In this document: piece by piece, positions 1-8,977 of the stretch
Position numbering within the stretch: the stretch's first letter is position 1
How the letters are laid out: each line of letters begins with the position of its first letter
From: Thermoanaerobaculia bacterium
GTDB lineage: Bacteria > Acidobacteriota > Thermoanaerobaculia > Multivoradales > J023
NCBI GenBank assembly: GCA_028066595.1
Contig: JALCBJ010000008.1
Span: 45,075-109,074 of the forward strand
Direction of reading: 5' to 3'
DNA length: 64,000 nt
Made by a program: the position numbers and the translations under genes
Notes under the pieces: model-generated
What the model was told of the DNA's origin: nothing
Databases searched by the model: none
What the model saw: only the letters and a program-made list of their open reading frames with translations

Positions 1-66
1 CGGACACCCCCTACCCTCACCGGTCCAGTCCCCGCGATTCACCCGAGATCGAACCGAAATCGACCC

Positions 67-1719
67 ATGTTTGCCGTGGAATGGTCTTCGCCCGCGGCCT
101 ACGTTGTCTACATGCAACGTCACACCTCATCCCACCTTTCCCAGTCGCAGGATGCACCGGCCGCTCAGGCGTCTGGTGGTGATCCGCGCTGGACCCGTTT
201 CGGATTCATCATGGCCGCGTCTGGCTCTGCGATCGGGCTCGGCAACGTGGTGTTCTTCCCTGCGAACGCATATCGCTTCGGCGGCGGGAGCTTCTACCTT
301 CCCTACCTCCTCGCGCTCCTGGTCGTCGGAGTTCCCCTGCTGATCGTCGAGCTCGGTCTGGGGCGGGAGCATCGACGCGCCTACCCAGGTGCCCTACGCA
401 AGGCGGCAGGTGGTACTGGCGAGTTCCTGGGTTGGTGGGCCCTTTTCAACACGGGATTCATCGCGCTCTGCTACGTCGCGATCCTCGGTTGGGTCGTCGG
501 CATGTTGGTGGGTTCTCTGGGCCCGCTATGGGAGCCGTCCACGGCACTGACGGGCTTCGATGCCGAGCGTCTAGCGAATCCGAGAGGGTTCTTCTACCGC
601 ATGATCTCCAGGCCGGCGCCACTCTTGTTCATCGCGTTGATCTGGGCCGCCAATCTATGGATCGTACGCAGGGGTGCTGCGGGGATCGAAAGGGCGGTGC
701 GCGTGTTCGTCCCGGCGATGTGGATCTTGATGTTCTTGCTTTTGATTCGCGGCGTGACATTGCCCGGGGGTGTAGACGGCGTCTGGTATCTGTTCACTCC
801 CGACCCGGCGGTCTTGAGCGACGTCGAGGTCTGGAGAGGCGCCATCAGTCAGATCTTCTTCACGATATCCATTGGTTTCGGAGTGATGACTGCCTACGGT
901 GCCTATCTTCCGGAACGAGGATCCCAGACGACCCAGGCTGTTCTCGTGTCGTTTCTGAACTGCGGGTTCGAATATGTCGCCGGCATCGCCGTCTTCGCGA
1001 TCCTCTTCGCTTTCGCGGTGGTACCTCAGGCCAGCACGATCGCCATGACGTTCTTCATCGCACCAGAGGGAATCGGCCAGCTGCCCGGCGGCCCGCCCGT
1101 GGTGACGAGCTTCGGAGTGCTCTTCTTCCTCCTCTTGCTTCTGGCCGGTCTTTCCTCCTCCGTCTCGATGGTCGAGGCCTTGGTCGCGGCCCTGCGGGAA
1201 AAGTTCGACCTCCATCGCGGCGCGACGACGACGGCGATCTGCACCGCTGGCATCCTCGGCAGCTGGGTCTTCGCGCTGCCCCATGTCGTCGATCCGCAGC
1301 TGCACGGACACGGCACGCTGGGGATGACTCTCTTCGATCTGATCGATCACTGGGCGTTCGACTACGGACTGCTGCTGGTCGGCCTGTCCCAAGCTCTGCT
1401 CCTGGCACGGCACCGGCGAATCGAACGGCTACGGCGTTCACTCGATGCGAGATCGCCGAGGAAGCTGGGCCCAGCTTTCGACATCCTCGTGGGGCGCGTG
1501 ATCCCCGTCCTGCTCACGGCCCTCTTGGTCTGGTCGTTGGTAGCCGAAGTGCGGGCCGGGCTCTACGGCGCCGACGCTACCTTCGCCGATGGCTGGTCAC
1601 GGTTGGCAACCGTCGCGCCCGGGGCGGCTCTCCTGCTCTGGCTCACCGTGCCGACCGGCCTCGCAATCCTACTCACCCGATGGCCGCCCGTCCCGCGGAC
1701 GCGAAGGAGCCAACCATGA
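67..1719 (+). CDS. Sodium-dependent transporter, NSS/SNF family
   Basis: This is a polytopic inner-membrane Na+ symporter of the neurotransmitter:sodium symporter family, probably for an amino acid or related amine; the substrate cannot be read. The TM1 signature is clear around residues 42-66 (FGFIMAASGSAIGLGN, then FFPANAYRFGGGSFYLPYL). The usual WRFP following GLGN is VFFP here. A further family-typical segment is FFTISIGFGVMTAYGAYLP. About 550 residues fits prokaryotic members with 11-12 helices. The first 15 residues are not conserved-looking, and an internal ATG at 112 is an equally good start; neither has a strong ribosome binding site. The stop overlaps the next start (ATGA at 1716-1719). 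Confidence 0.92.
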   Translation: MFAVEWSSPAAYVVYMQRHTSSHLSQSQDAPAAQASGGDPRWTRFGFIMAASGSAIGLGNVVFFPANAYRFGGGSFYLPYLLALLVVGVPLLIVELGLGREHRRAYPGALRKAAGGTGEFLGWWALFNTGFIALCYVAILGWVVGMLVGSLGPLWEPSTALTGFDAERLANPRGFFYRMISRPAPLLFIALIWAANLWIVRRGAAGIERAVRVFVPAMWILMFLLLIRGVTLPGGVDGVWYLFTPDPAVLSDVEVWRGAISQIFFTISIGFGVMTAYGAYLPERGSQTTQAVLVSFLNCGFEYVAGIAVFAILFAFAVVPQASTIAMTFFIAPEGIGQLPGGPPVVTSFGVLFFLLLLLAGLSSSVSMVEALVAALREKFDLHRGATTTAICTAGILGSWVFALPHVVDPQLHGHGTLGMTLFDLIDHWAFDYGLLLVGLSQALLLARHRRIERLRRSLDARSPRKLGPAFDILVGRVIPVLLTALLVWSLVAEVRAGLYGADATFADGWSRLATVAPGAALLLWLTVPTGLAILLTRWPPVPRTRRSQP

Positions 1720-2192
1720 CCCGCCCTCGATGGTCTCTCGTCCTGGCCCTCCTTGTGGCGTCCACTGCCGTTCTACATACCGGCGTCAGGGCTGCCTCTG
1801 CGACGGCGTCCGAGTTCGAAATCCACTCGGACTCCAGCATCCCCAGGGTGGGTCAAGTCACGCAGCTCCGCATCGTCGACGTGTCTCAGCGGGCAGGATC
1901 TCCCGTCGGTCTGATCCTTCGGGGTACGTCTCGGCCAGGATCGGTGGCTGCGGAACCGATCGAGCACCGGCAGCGCGTCGTGGACGGTTCGCTGAGCTGG
2001 ACACCGCAGCGAGCCGGCCTGGTCCGTTGGATCGCCGTCGACGAATCGGACGAAATCGTGGCGGTCTTGGACCTGGCCGTAGCGCCAGAACGAGTTCCAC
2101 CGGCAGGTCTTCTGATCCTGCTCGCGGCAGGCACGACACTGTTCGGCGGAATCGCGATCGCACTGCGGAGAGACCGGCACGAATCTTCCTAG
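1716..2192 (+). CDS. Small secreted or anchored protein paired with the NSS transporter
   Basis: A 158-residue protein of unknown function. It has an N-terminal signal-like hydrophobic stretch (WSLVLALLVASTAVLHTG), a roughly 90-residue extracytoplasmic segment with a beta-sandwich feel (PRVGQVTQLRIVDVSQ, SWTPQRAGLVRWIAVDESD), and a C-terminal transmembrane helix (LLILLAAGTTLFGGIAIALR) followed by a basic tail. The start overlaps the transporter stop by 4 nt, so translation is probably coupled and the two proteins may work together. The stop codon lies inside a long perfect hairpin. I do not recognise a family. Confidence 0.75.
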   Translation: MTRPRWSLVLALLVASTAVLHTGVRAASATASEFEIHSDSSIPRVGQVTQLRIVDVSQRAGSPVGLILRGTSRPGSVAAEPIEHRQRVVDGSLSWTPQRAGLVRWIAVDESDEIVAVLDLAVAPERVPPAGLLILLAAGTTLFGGIAIALRRDRHESS

Positions 2193-2217
2193 CTGGGCTT
2201 CGAGCTAGGAAGATTCG
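2180..2217 (+). terminator. Perfect 15-bp hairpin spanning the stop codon
   Basis: Arms 2180-2194 and 2203-2217 are exactly complementary (CGAATCTTCCTAGCT and its reverse complement) with the 8-nt loop GGGCTTCG. The stop codon TAG at 2190-2192 is in the 5' arm. No T-run follows, so it is not a textbook intrinsic terminator; it may protect the 3' end or terminate with a factor. Confidence 0.6.
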
Positions 2218-2349
2218 ACGTTGCAGATACCGGCCCTCTGGATGAAAACCACCATCTGTAACGAAGGGGTAAAGCCAGGCCCGATCTTGGATCGTGGCGT
2301 GCTCTCTCTCGTACCTTAGGAGGCTCAGGGGTAATCGACCGGAGGACTC

Positions 2350-2373
2350 ATGACATTAGACAGTACCCTGTGA
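2350..2373 (+). CDS. Possible seven-codon leader ORF upstream of the DUF5916 gene
   Basis: ATG ACA TTA GAC AGT ACC CTG TGA encodes MTLDSTL. It has the best ribosome binding site in the region (GGAGG at 2341-2345, 4 nt before the ATG). Its TGA stop overlaps the GTG at 2370 of the downstream gene (GTGA), the same coupling arrangement used at many real junctions in this window. It may be a translation-coupling leader, or a chance ORF if the downstream gene really starts at the ATG at 2403. Confidence 0.35.
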   Translation: MTLDSTL

Positions 2374-4595
2374 TTCCGCGCTCCATCGCATGTTCTCGGA
2401 GAATGACAATCGCAATCCTCGGGGTCCTCGCGACCACCGGGGCGATGGCCCAAGACAGTACATCGGACGCCCCCAAGCCACGTCCAGTGATCGAGGCGCT
2501 ACGGATCGACAGTCCGTTGTCGGTGGATGGTGTGCTCGACGAATTGGCTTGGGAGCAAGCACCGCGCAGCGGCGACTTCTTCCAACGCCAGCCCGTGGAG
2601 TTCGCGCCATCCACGGAACGTACCGAGATCCAGATCGCATACACGGCCGAGATGCTCTACGTTGCAGTGCGGGCCTACGACCGCGAGCCCGAGAAGATCG
2701 TCGCCGGAGAGATGGGACTGGACGTCGGTATCTTCCGCGATGATGGAATCGTGCTCCTTTTCGACACGTTCCACGATCGCCGCAACGCCTATTTCTTCGA
2801 GACGAATCCCAACAGCTCACGCACCGACGGAATCGTCACCGACGAGGGCCGCGACTTCAATATCGACTGGGACACAATCTGGTCCGTACAGTCACGGATC
2901 CACGAAGGAGGCTGGACGGCGGAGTTCGGCATCCCCTTCTCGAGCCTGCGTTTCGATCCCGCATCCGACACCTGGGGCCTTCAGGTGCGCCGGATCATCA
3001 AACGCAACGAAGAGATCACCTTCTGGTCTCCCATTGGCCTACAAGCAAGCCTCTTTCGCATGTCATTGGCTGGTGAGGTCCGCGGCCTGCGGGATCTACA
3101 GGTAGGACGAAGTCTGCGCGTCACACCTTTCGTAGTGGGAGACGCCTCGAGTGCGCGGGACGAGGACACGGGCCGGAGCGAGGACACGACGGATTTCGAT
3201 GCCGGACTCGACGTCAAATGGGGCATCACCGACGGCCTGACACTCGACCTGACGGTCAACACCGACTTCGCCGAAACCGAGGTCGACGAGATCCAGACCA
3301 ACCTCACGCGCTTCCCACTGTTCTTCCCGGAGAAGCGCGCGTTCTTCCTGGAGAACGCCGGGATCTTTCAGTTTGGTCCGAATCTGGGCCCGTTCCTGCA
3401 ACCGTTCTTTTCCCGCCGAATCGGGATTTCTGACGACGGACGGATGGTGGATCTCGAGGCGGGTGCACGCTTGGCGGGTCGCGCGGGAGAGTGGAGCCTG
3501 GGATTTCTCGGCGCGCGAACCGGCTCGCTCCCTGCCGACCCCGAAGACGATCTCGAGGCCATCCCCGAGAGCACGTGGGGCGTCGCCCGGATCAAGCGCA
3601 ACCTGGGAGAGCGCTCCTTCGTGGGCTTGCTCGCGACCCACCGGGACCAGGACGACGGTACGAAGCAGACTATCTTCGGAGCGGACTACAACTGGAAACC
3701 CGATGACGCCTGGGACGTCTGGCTGTTCGGCGCGGGGACCGACACGCACGACAGTCCCGGTGCGGAGACAGGTGACGCAGGGGTGTTCGGCCTGTCGACG
3801 CTGTATCGCGCGGATCAGTTCAACGCGCGCTTCGTGGCCTGGGAGGTAGGTGAGAACTGGGAGCCGGCAGCCGGCTTCACGCTTCGCAACGGATTCCGCA
3901 ACTACTGCACTCACATGACCTGGGAGCCCCGGCCTTCCTGGCGAGGCGTGCGCAATCTCTTCCACCAGCTGACCATCGACTACTTCGACAACCCGGACGG
4001 AGAGAAGGAGACGGTCGAGGTGGAATTCGACCTCTTCGGCATGCAGTTCCTGTCGGGCGATTTCTTCACCGTCCTCGGGCACTACACCTTCGAACGCCTC
4101 GACGAGCCGTTCGAGATCTTCGACGGCATCGAGATCCCTTCCGGCGAATACGAATGGACCGATGTCGGTTTCTTTTTCACCACGCCGACCAGTCGTCCCC
4201 TCGACACCGACCTGTTCGTGACGGTGGGCGATTTCTTCGACGGCGATCGCCTGAGCGCGAACTTCCTCCTCCAGTACCGGCCCAACAAGTACTTTCGTAC
4301 ACGCACGAGCTGGAACCACAACCGCATCGAGCTTCCGGCAGGAAACTTCACTACCAACATCATCCGCCAACGGATCGAAGTCTCGTTCTCACCCGACCTG
4401 GTACTGAACGCGCTGATCCAGTCGAGCGATGCCTCCGAGAGCTTGGGCATCAACCTTCGCCTCAACTGGCACTACCGGCCGGGCTCGGATCTGTTCGTGG
4501 TCTACAACCACGGCTGGGACGCTCCGGACGTCAGCGATCTGACCAGTCGTAGCCGCCAGCTCGTGGTGAAGTGGACCTGGGCGTGGCAGTCCTAG
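2370..4595 (+). CDS. DUF5916 protein: CBM9-like domain plus outer-membrane beta-barrel
   Basis: A 741-residue secreted protein. A signal peptide (MTIAILGVLATTGAMAQ, cleavage after AMA) starts at residue 12. Residues about 45-220 form a carbohydrate-binding-module-9-like domain (SPLSVDGVLDELAWEQA, YVAVRAYDREP, FFETNPNSSRTDG, GWTAEFGIPFSSLRFDP). The rest has the DUF5916 signature (LFFPEKRAFFLENAGIFQFG) and alternating aromatic strands of a likely outer-membrane barrel ending in WTWAWQS. Such proteins are common in Acidobacteriota and Bacteroidota; substrate and function are not established. The start is either GTG 2370, coupled to a mini-ORF, or ATG 2403, which begins the signal peptide more naturally. 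Confidence 0.88.
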   Translation: MIPRSIACSRRMTIAILGVLATTGAMAQDSTSDAPKPRPVIEALRIDSPLSVDGVLDELAWEQAPRSGDFFQRQPVEFAPSTERTEIQIAYTAEMLYVAVRAYDREPEKIVAGEMGLDVGIFRDDGIVLLFDTFHDRRNAYFFETNPNSSRTDGIVTDEGRDFNIDWDTIWSVQSRIHEGGWTAEFGIPFSSLRFDPASDTWGLQVRRIIKRNEEITFWSPIGLQASLFRMSLAGEVRGLRDLQVGRSLRVTPFVVGDASSARDEDTGRSEDTTDFDAGLDVKWGITDGLTLDLTVNTDFAETEVDEIQTNLTRFPLFFPEKRAFFLENAGIFQFGPNLGPFLQPFFSRRIGISDDGRMVDLEAGARLAGRAGEWSLGFLGARTGSLPADPEDDLEAIPESTWGVARIKRNLGERSFVGLLATHRDQDDGTKQTIFGADYNWKPDDAWDVWLFGAGTDTHDSPGAETGDAGVFGLSTLYRADQFNARFVAWEVGENWEPAAGFTLRNGFRNYCTHMTWEPRPSWRGVRNLFHQLTIDYFDNPDGEKETVEVEFDLFGMQFLSGDFFTVLGHYTFERLDEPFEIFDGIEIPSGEYEWTDVGFFFTTPTSRPLDTDLFVTVGDFFDGDRLSANFLLQYRPNKYFRTRTSWNHNRIELPAGNFTTNIIRQRIEVSFSPDLVLNALIQSSDASESLGINLRLNWHYRPGSDLFVVYNHGWDAPDVSDLTSRSRQLVVKWTWAWQS

Positions 4596-4685
4596 GGAAG
4601 GTCTGATCGGGCATTCGAATCGACTCGATCAAACACCGCACTAGCCGGTCCGGGTTCCTTGTCGTAGGTTCCGGCACGACCCCAA

Positions 4686-5297
4686 TCAAACAGACGAGAC
4701 CACCGCGATCACGACACCGAGTACCAGCAGAACGAGAAGGAACCAAAGCCATAGAGGTGTCTCGTATTCGAGATCGGGCGTCTGCTCGACGATGCGCTGG
4801 TACTCCTCGGTGAGGATTCGCTTGCCCTTCGCACTGTGCAGTAAATAGAGGACATAGGAGCCGAACAGCGTGCCCATGGGAACGCCCAACAAGCCTATGA
4901 TCATCAGAATCGTCAGGATCGTCCGAATCTTCGGATCTAGATTCCGCAAACCCCGACCGATCCAGACACTCAGCCAACCGATGAACCCATAGAGTCCGAC
5001 GGTCATTGCGAGGAGTAGCAGGCCCTCGCCCGTCGGTTCCTGTAAGAAGACCATTGCGGCAGCCCCGACAGCCGACAGGCCTGCCACCACCAAAGCGACG
5101 ATCCCGCCCCAGTAGTAAAGGCAGCCGACCGAGCGTAGGGATGCTTCGTGACTGAGATGATCCCGACGGATCGACTCCGCATGCTCGATTGCGTCGCTCG
5201 GCCCTCCCAGCTGTGATGTGGGAGGCGCGTACGGATTGTGGACAGGATCCTGCTTGGGCGTGGGCGGCAAGGCGAACGGATTGTGCTGGTCTGTCAT
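4686..5297 (-). CDS. Small multi-pass membrane protein, proline-rich N-terminus
   Basis: A 203-residue protein starting MTDQHNPFALPP, chosen because GAGG precedes this ATG. The first 45 residues are hydrophilic and Pro/Asn-rich. Hydrophobic segments follow: WGGIVALVVAGLSAVGAAAM, LLLLAMTVGLYGFIGWLSVW, IRTILTILMIIGLLGVPMG and a C-terminal LWFLLVLLVLGVVIAVV. A segment of this type (LGVPMGTLFGSYVLYLLHS, then KGKRILTEEY) recurs in small bacterial membrane proteins of unknown role. It lies 37 nt after the DUF58 gene on the same strand, so it may be the last gene of the MoxR cluster. Confidence 0.75.
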   Translation of the reverse strand: MTDQHNPFALPPTPKQDPVHNPYAPPTSQLGGPSDAIEHAESIRRDHLSHEASLRSVGCLYYWGGIVALVVAGLSAVGAAAMVFLQEPTGEGLLLLAMTVGLYGFIGWLSVWIGRGLRNLDPKIRTILTILMIIGLLGVPMGTLFGSYVLYLLHSAKGKRILTEEYQRIVEQTPDLEYETPLWLWFLLVLLVLGVVIAVVSSV

Positions 5298-5334
5298 CTC
5301 GTCCCTCAGAGAACAGAATAGAAAGTCATGGTGG

Positions 5335-6714
5335 TCATAGCTGTCCTGCGCGCTTGATCTCGAGATATCGAGCCACCAGTGCATGGGGCAGCTTCGGCGG
5401 CTCGACATCGACGACAAAGGCACCGGCTGCACGAACGCGCTCGTGGGCCTCGGTACGAGCGCGCAGGTAGTGGTGAGCTGCCGAGATCTCGAGTGCCGAT
5501 CGATGTTCTTCGACCAGCTGGTCTCGTAGTGCCGTCAGCGCGAGCTCCCGCGTCGAAGCCACGACGACGAGATGTCGCCGACGAAGCATTCGCACGGCCG
5601 CCAGCAACTCGGCCGCATCCTCGTCCCGTAGGTTGGTGAGCAACAGCACCAAGGCGCGACGCTTCTGGCGTTCCATGAGTCGGGCCGCAGCGCTGGAATA
5701 GTCGGGCGACTCACCGGTGGTCTGGAGGTCGTGGATGGCATCGAGAAGGCGATTCACCGAGCCCCCGCCGCGCAACGGTGGCAACCACCGCTCCTCGCCG
5801 GCGAACGCCTGCATGCCGATGGCATCGCCTTGACGGTGTGCGACATAGCCCAATAACAGTGACGCGTCCAGGACATGATCGAAATGGGTCAGATCACCTT
5901 CCATCGCGTGCATACGCCGGCCGCAATCGAGCAGCAGTACCACCTGCTGATTCCGCTCCTCCTGAAACTGCCGGGCCACCAGACGACCCCGGCGCGCCGT
6001 CGCTTTCCAGTCTACCTGGCGTAGTGTGTCGCCCTCGCGGTAGTCGCGCAACTCTTGGAACTCCAGTCCCTCCCCGCGGCGCCTCTGGAGATGGAATCCC
6101 GATCGGATCATGTGCTCCTCGATTCCCGCCAGCCCTTCGCTGAGGATCGGACGGAAGTTCGGCAGCACGCGGACGGTCCTCGAAGCCTTCGGGGTGTACC
6201 GACGGCGTAGCAGGTCGAGAAAGGAGCTACGCCACACCTCGACGATCCCGAACTCCGCCGCACCACGTCGACGCGGTCGGAGCTCGTAATCGCAGCGGGC
6301 GACGGACTCTCTCCACTCGCTCGACGTCCTGCCACGACGCAACACCCAGGGCAATGCACGGGTCTCCGCACGCGCCGGATGGTGGTCGTAGATCTCCCAC
6401 CGAGGCGTTCTCCGCCACCAAGGAACGTTCTCTGTCCTGAGCTCGATCCTGACCGTGCTCCACTCACCCAAAGGCAACGACGGAGCGACATCCCGTTGTA
6501 CTTTTATACCCGGGTCGAGCCCCAGCTGCACCACCGCCAGCAGGCACAAGCCGAGGATCGAAGTACCAGTCCACTGCCAGGCCGGGAGCGCAGAGGGTAG
6601 GGCGACGGCGAGAAAGCCCAGAGCGACCCAAGCCAGCAGCAGACGCAGCAGCACCGGTCCCGGTGACCAGGATGTAGGAAACCAGCTGGTCATGCGACCG
6701 GCGCCGGAGCTCAC
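5335..6714 (-). CDS. DUF58 domain protein (vWA-like), partner of MoxR
   Basis: A 459-residue membrane-anchored protein. Two N-terminal hydrophobic helices are followed by a soluble region with the diagnostic DUF58 motif (FQELRDYREGDTLRQVDWKA, then RRGRLVARQFQEE) and a vWA-like half with VVLLLDCGRRM. DUF58 proteins are encoded next to MoxR ATPases and are thought to be acted on by them in envelope or metal-insertion processes. The GTG start overlaps the MoxR stop (GTGA); an alternative ATG lies at 6693. It is the sixth gene of the RDD-to-DUF58 cluster. Confidence 0.93.
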   Translation of the reverse strand: MSSGAGRMTSWFPTSWSPGPVLLRLLLAWVALGFLAVALPSALPAWQWTGTSILGLCLLAVVQLGLDPGIKVQRDVAPSLPLGEWSTVRIELRTENVPWWRRTPRWEIYDHHPARAETRALPWVLRRGRTSSEWRESVARCDYELRPRRRGAAEFGIVEVWRSSFLDLLRRRYTPKASRTVRVLPNFRPILSEGLAGIEEHMIRSGFHLQRRRGEGLEFQELRDYREGDTLRQVDWKATARRGRLVARQFQEERNQQVVLLLDCGRRMHAMEGDLTHFDHVLDASLLLGYVAHRQGDAIGMQAFAGEERWLPPLRGGGSVNRLLDAIHDLQTTGESPDYSSAAARLMERQKRRALVLLLTNLRDEDAAELLAAVRMLRRRHLVVVASTRELALTALRDQLVEEHRSALEISAAHHYLRARTEAHERVRAAGAFVVDVEPPKLPHALVARYLEIKRAGQL

Positions 6715-7751
6715 CGCCTGGGTGCCTCCACGTCTTCGAGCATCTGGGACAGGACGTCGTCGGCCGTCTGGCCAGCCATCTCGAGCTCGGGTGACACCGA
6801 GACGCGGTGGCGTAGAACCGGCAACGCGGCGCGCTTGACGTCGTCGGGTACGACGAAGTCACGTTCCGCGAGGAGGGCCAAAGCGCGGGCGGTACGTACC
6901 AGCGCGATCGCGCCGCGCGGGCCCGTGCCCAGTCGCAACCCTCCCCACTCTCGCGTCGTCCGGACGATGCGCACCGCGTAGTCGAGAATTCGTCGGTCGA
7001 CGGTCAGGGCGCTGGCGGTCTTCTGTAACTCCAGGACGCTCTCTGGCTCCGCAACCTGCTCTACCGAGCCCACGTCCAGCCGATCTCCAGACCGACCCTC
7101 GGTCACGCGCGCGACGATTGCCACCTCGGTGTCGGTGTCCGATGGATAGGGAATCAGGACCTTGAGCAGAAACCGGTCGAGCTGGGCCTCCGGCAGCGGA
7201 TAGGTGCCTTCGTGCTCGATAGGGTTTTGGGTCGCGATCACGAGAAACGGACCGGGTAGCTGAAACGACTCTCCCTCGATCGACACCTGCTGCTCCTGCA
7301 TGACCTCGAGCAAGGCAGCCTGGGTCTTGGCCGGCGCGCGATTGATCTCGTCGGCGAGAAGCAGATGAGTAAACGCAGGTCCCTTGCGGATACGGAACTC
7401 TCCGGTCTCTGGCCGATAGACAGAGTGGCCGGTGACGTCGCTGGGCATCAGATCGGGGGTGAACTGGACCCGGCGGAAGGTGCCACCGAACGTGCGGGAG
7501 AGAGACAGAGCCAGCAACGTCTTGCCGACTCCAGGCACACCCTCCAGGAGGACATGTCCCCCTGCGAGAAGTGCCGCCAGTACCTGTTCCACTACATCCT
7601 CCTGGCCGACCACCGCTCTGCCGATCTGGGTTCGAATTCGCGAGACCAGATCCAGTGCTGGTGAAGCCGCTGACCCGGGTGTCTCACCGGGACCGATCTG
7701 AGGATCCGGTGATTCCGGCTCCGGAAGGTCTCTCGTGGTGTCGTCGAACAT
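6711..7751 (-). CDS. MoxR-family AAA+ ATPase
   Basis: A 346-residue AAA+ chaperone-like ATPase. Walker A is GVPGVGKT at residues 71-78. Walker B is LLLADEINRAPAKTQ, followed by LLEVMQEQQVSIEG, and sensor 1 is VIATQNPIEHEGTYPLPEAQ. MoxR proteins remodel or activate vWA-domain partners. The ATG at 7751 is chosen because AAAGGAGA precedes it by a normal distance; a longer reading (to 7832) would run into the upstream gene. The downstream DUF58 gene is coupled by a GTGA overlap. The first 35 residues are acidic and Pro-rich, outside the AAA core. Confidence 0.95.
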   Translation of the reverse strand: MFDDTTRDLPEPESPDPQIGPGETPGSAASPALDLVSRIRTQIGRAVVGQEDVVEQVLAALLAGGHVLLEGVPGVGKTLLALSLSRTFGGTFRRVQFTPDLMPSDVTGHSVYRPETGEFRIRKGPAFTHLLLADEINRAPAKTQAALLEVMQEQQVSIEGESFQLPGPFLVIATQNPIEHEGTYPLPEAQLDRFLLKVLIPYPSDTDTEVAIVARVTEGRSGDRLDVGSVEQVAEPESVLELQKTASALTVDRRILDYAVRIVRTTREWGGLRLGTGPRGAIALVRTARALALLAERDFVVPDDVKRAALPVLRHRVSVSPELEMAGQTADDVLSQMLEDVEAPRR

Positions 7752-7809
7752 GCGCTCTCCTTTGTTTCTCGACCTCGTCGTCTCGATCTCGATCTTCTGA
7801 CGCGGCGCC

Positions 7810-8964
7810 CTACCGTCCGATGCCCCGGCCACGACGCAGCGCCTCCAAGATGCGAACGGTTCCGACGAAATGATCTCGGTCCCGCGTTCCCTTGACCTGC
7901 AGGGCTCTCTTCACCGCCTCCGGTTCGATCCCCGCTCGTCGAGCCGCAGGGGTCACCTCGGCCATCAGCTTTGTGCCCCGATCGTCGAGCCGTCCTCCGA
8001 GACCGCCGCGTCCTCGGTGAAGCTCGTCGAGTACGGTCCCGCGCTGCGCTTCCAGCAAGACCTCTTCACATCCCACTCGCCAGAAGAACTCACCACTGGC
8101 GCGGAGATGTTCCGCCAGATGCCGACGATCGCGGCTGGGAGATGGCAAGACGGGCCCCACGCGCCGCGCCAGGCCCCAAAGACCCAGGATCGAGATCACC
8201 ACGAGGCTGACGGCCGCCGGCTGTGCACGCCGGCCGAGGATCAGCCAGACCGAAGGCTTGGGATCCCGAGTGACGAGCGTCACCCCTGTCCGGCCCTCGT
8301 CTGCACGCACGAGGTGCCATGCGAGCAAGGCGTGGTCCATCTTCGCAATCTGATCGTTGGTCAGAAAACTGCTGCTGTTGAGCACCGTAACGAGGCCCTC
8401 ACCATAGGCGACGGTCAGGTTCCAGGCGGCATCGGCGGCACCCTCGACGGCAACGATCTCGGTTTCTTCTTGCGGAAGGTAGAACTTGGGCCAAGGAGGG
8501 CGCTCGATCTGGAACTCCTGCTCGCTCAGGTGGTCGTCGTCGTCGGCCTGCTCTGCAGAAAAGACGGCGATCCCGGCCGTATCGACCAACTCGTCGAAAC
8601 CCGGCAACGGTTCCAAGATCAGATGGCCGCCTCCCTCGACCCACGAGAGCAGGCGTTCCGGCGACAAACGCCGAGTGGGAGCCAACCACCAGAGCACGCC
8701 GTCACTGGGAGGGAACGCTTCCAAGCTGGAAGCTCTGCGGGCCGGCAAACCGCTGCGTATCAGTAACTCTTCCAGAGCCAGGTGGGCGTTGATCAGGGCT
8801 TCGCCACTGGGCGGTGTCGGCTCTTCGACTTCCACACGCTCGAAAAAGAGATCGCGGACGATCCACGAAGCGCCGAGCAACAGGATCACTGCCATGGCGA
8901 AGAGCAGCCAGAGCCAGCGTGTCCTCGACTCCGGTCGCGCGACAGTGGCTGCCCCCGCACTCAT
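7810..8964 (-). CDS. DUF4350 domain membrane protein
   Basis: About 384 residues. An N-terminal transmembrane helix (WLWLLFAMAVILLLGASWIV) precedes a periplasmic DUF4350-type domain with the ALINAHLALEELLIRSGLPA region and a GATase-like WVEGGGHLILEPLPG segment. A second helix follows (AAVSLVVISILGLWGLAR), then a cytoplasmic tail. DUF4350 genes typically sit between DUF4129 and MoxR genes, as here. The start at 8964 (MSAGAATVARPES) sits 13 nt after the DUF4129 stop. The 58-nt gap to moxR is the largest within the cluster core. Confidence 0.88.
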   Translation of the reverse strand: MSAGAATVARPESRTRWLWLLFAMAVILLLGASWIVRDLFFERVEVEEPTPPSGEALINAHLALEELLIRSGLPARRASSLEAFPPSDGVLWWLAPTRRLSPERLLSWVEGGGHLILEPLPGFDELVDTAGIAVFSAEQADDDDHLSEQEFQIERPPWPKFYLPQEETEIVAVEGAADAAWNLTVAYGEGLVTVLNSSSFLTNDQIAKMDHALLAWHLVRADEGRTGVTLVTRDPKPSVWLILGRRAQPAAVSLVVISILGLWGLARRVGPVLPSPSRDRRHLAEHLRASGEFFWRVGCEEVLLEAQRGTVLDELHRGRGGLGGRLDDRGTKLMAEVTPAARRAGIEPEAVKRALQVKGTRDRDHFVGTVRILEALRRGRGIGR

Positions 8965-8977
8965 CGCACGCCCCCCG

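Noticed and set aside
432..2192. 586-codon frame overlapping the transporter gene
   Set aside because: Only its 3' end (from 1716) codes for a protein-like sequence; the rest is an Arg/Gly-rich out-of-frame reading of the transporter.
3096..4370. 424-codon frame antisense to the DUF5916 gene
   Set aside because: Composition is that of a reverse-strand shadow in GC-rich DNA, and the sense gene has strong family motifs.
4661..4680. GTCGT-N10-ACGAC repeat between convergent genes at 4.6 kb
   Set aside because: Arms are only 5 bp with mismatching interior, so too weak to call a terminator.
7870..8766. 298-codon frame antisense to the DUF4350 gene
   Set aside because: No ribosome binding site or domain, with the true gene on the other strand.
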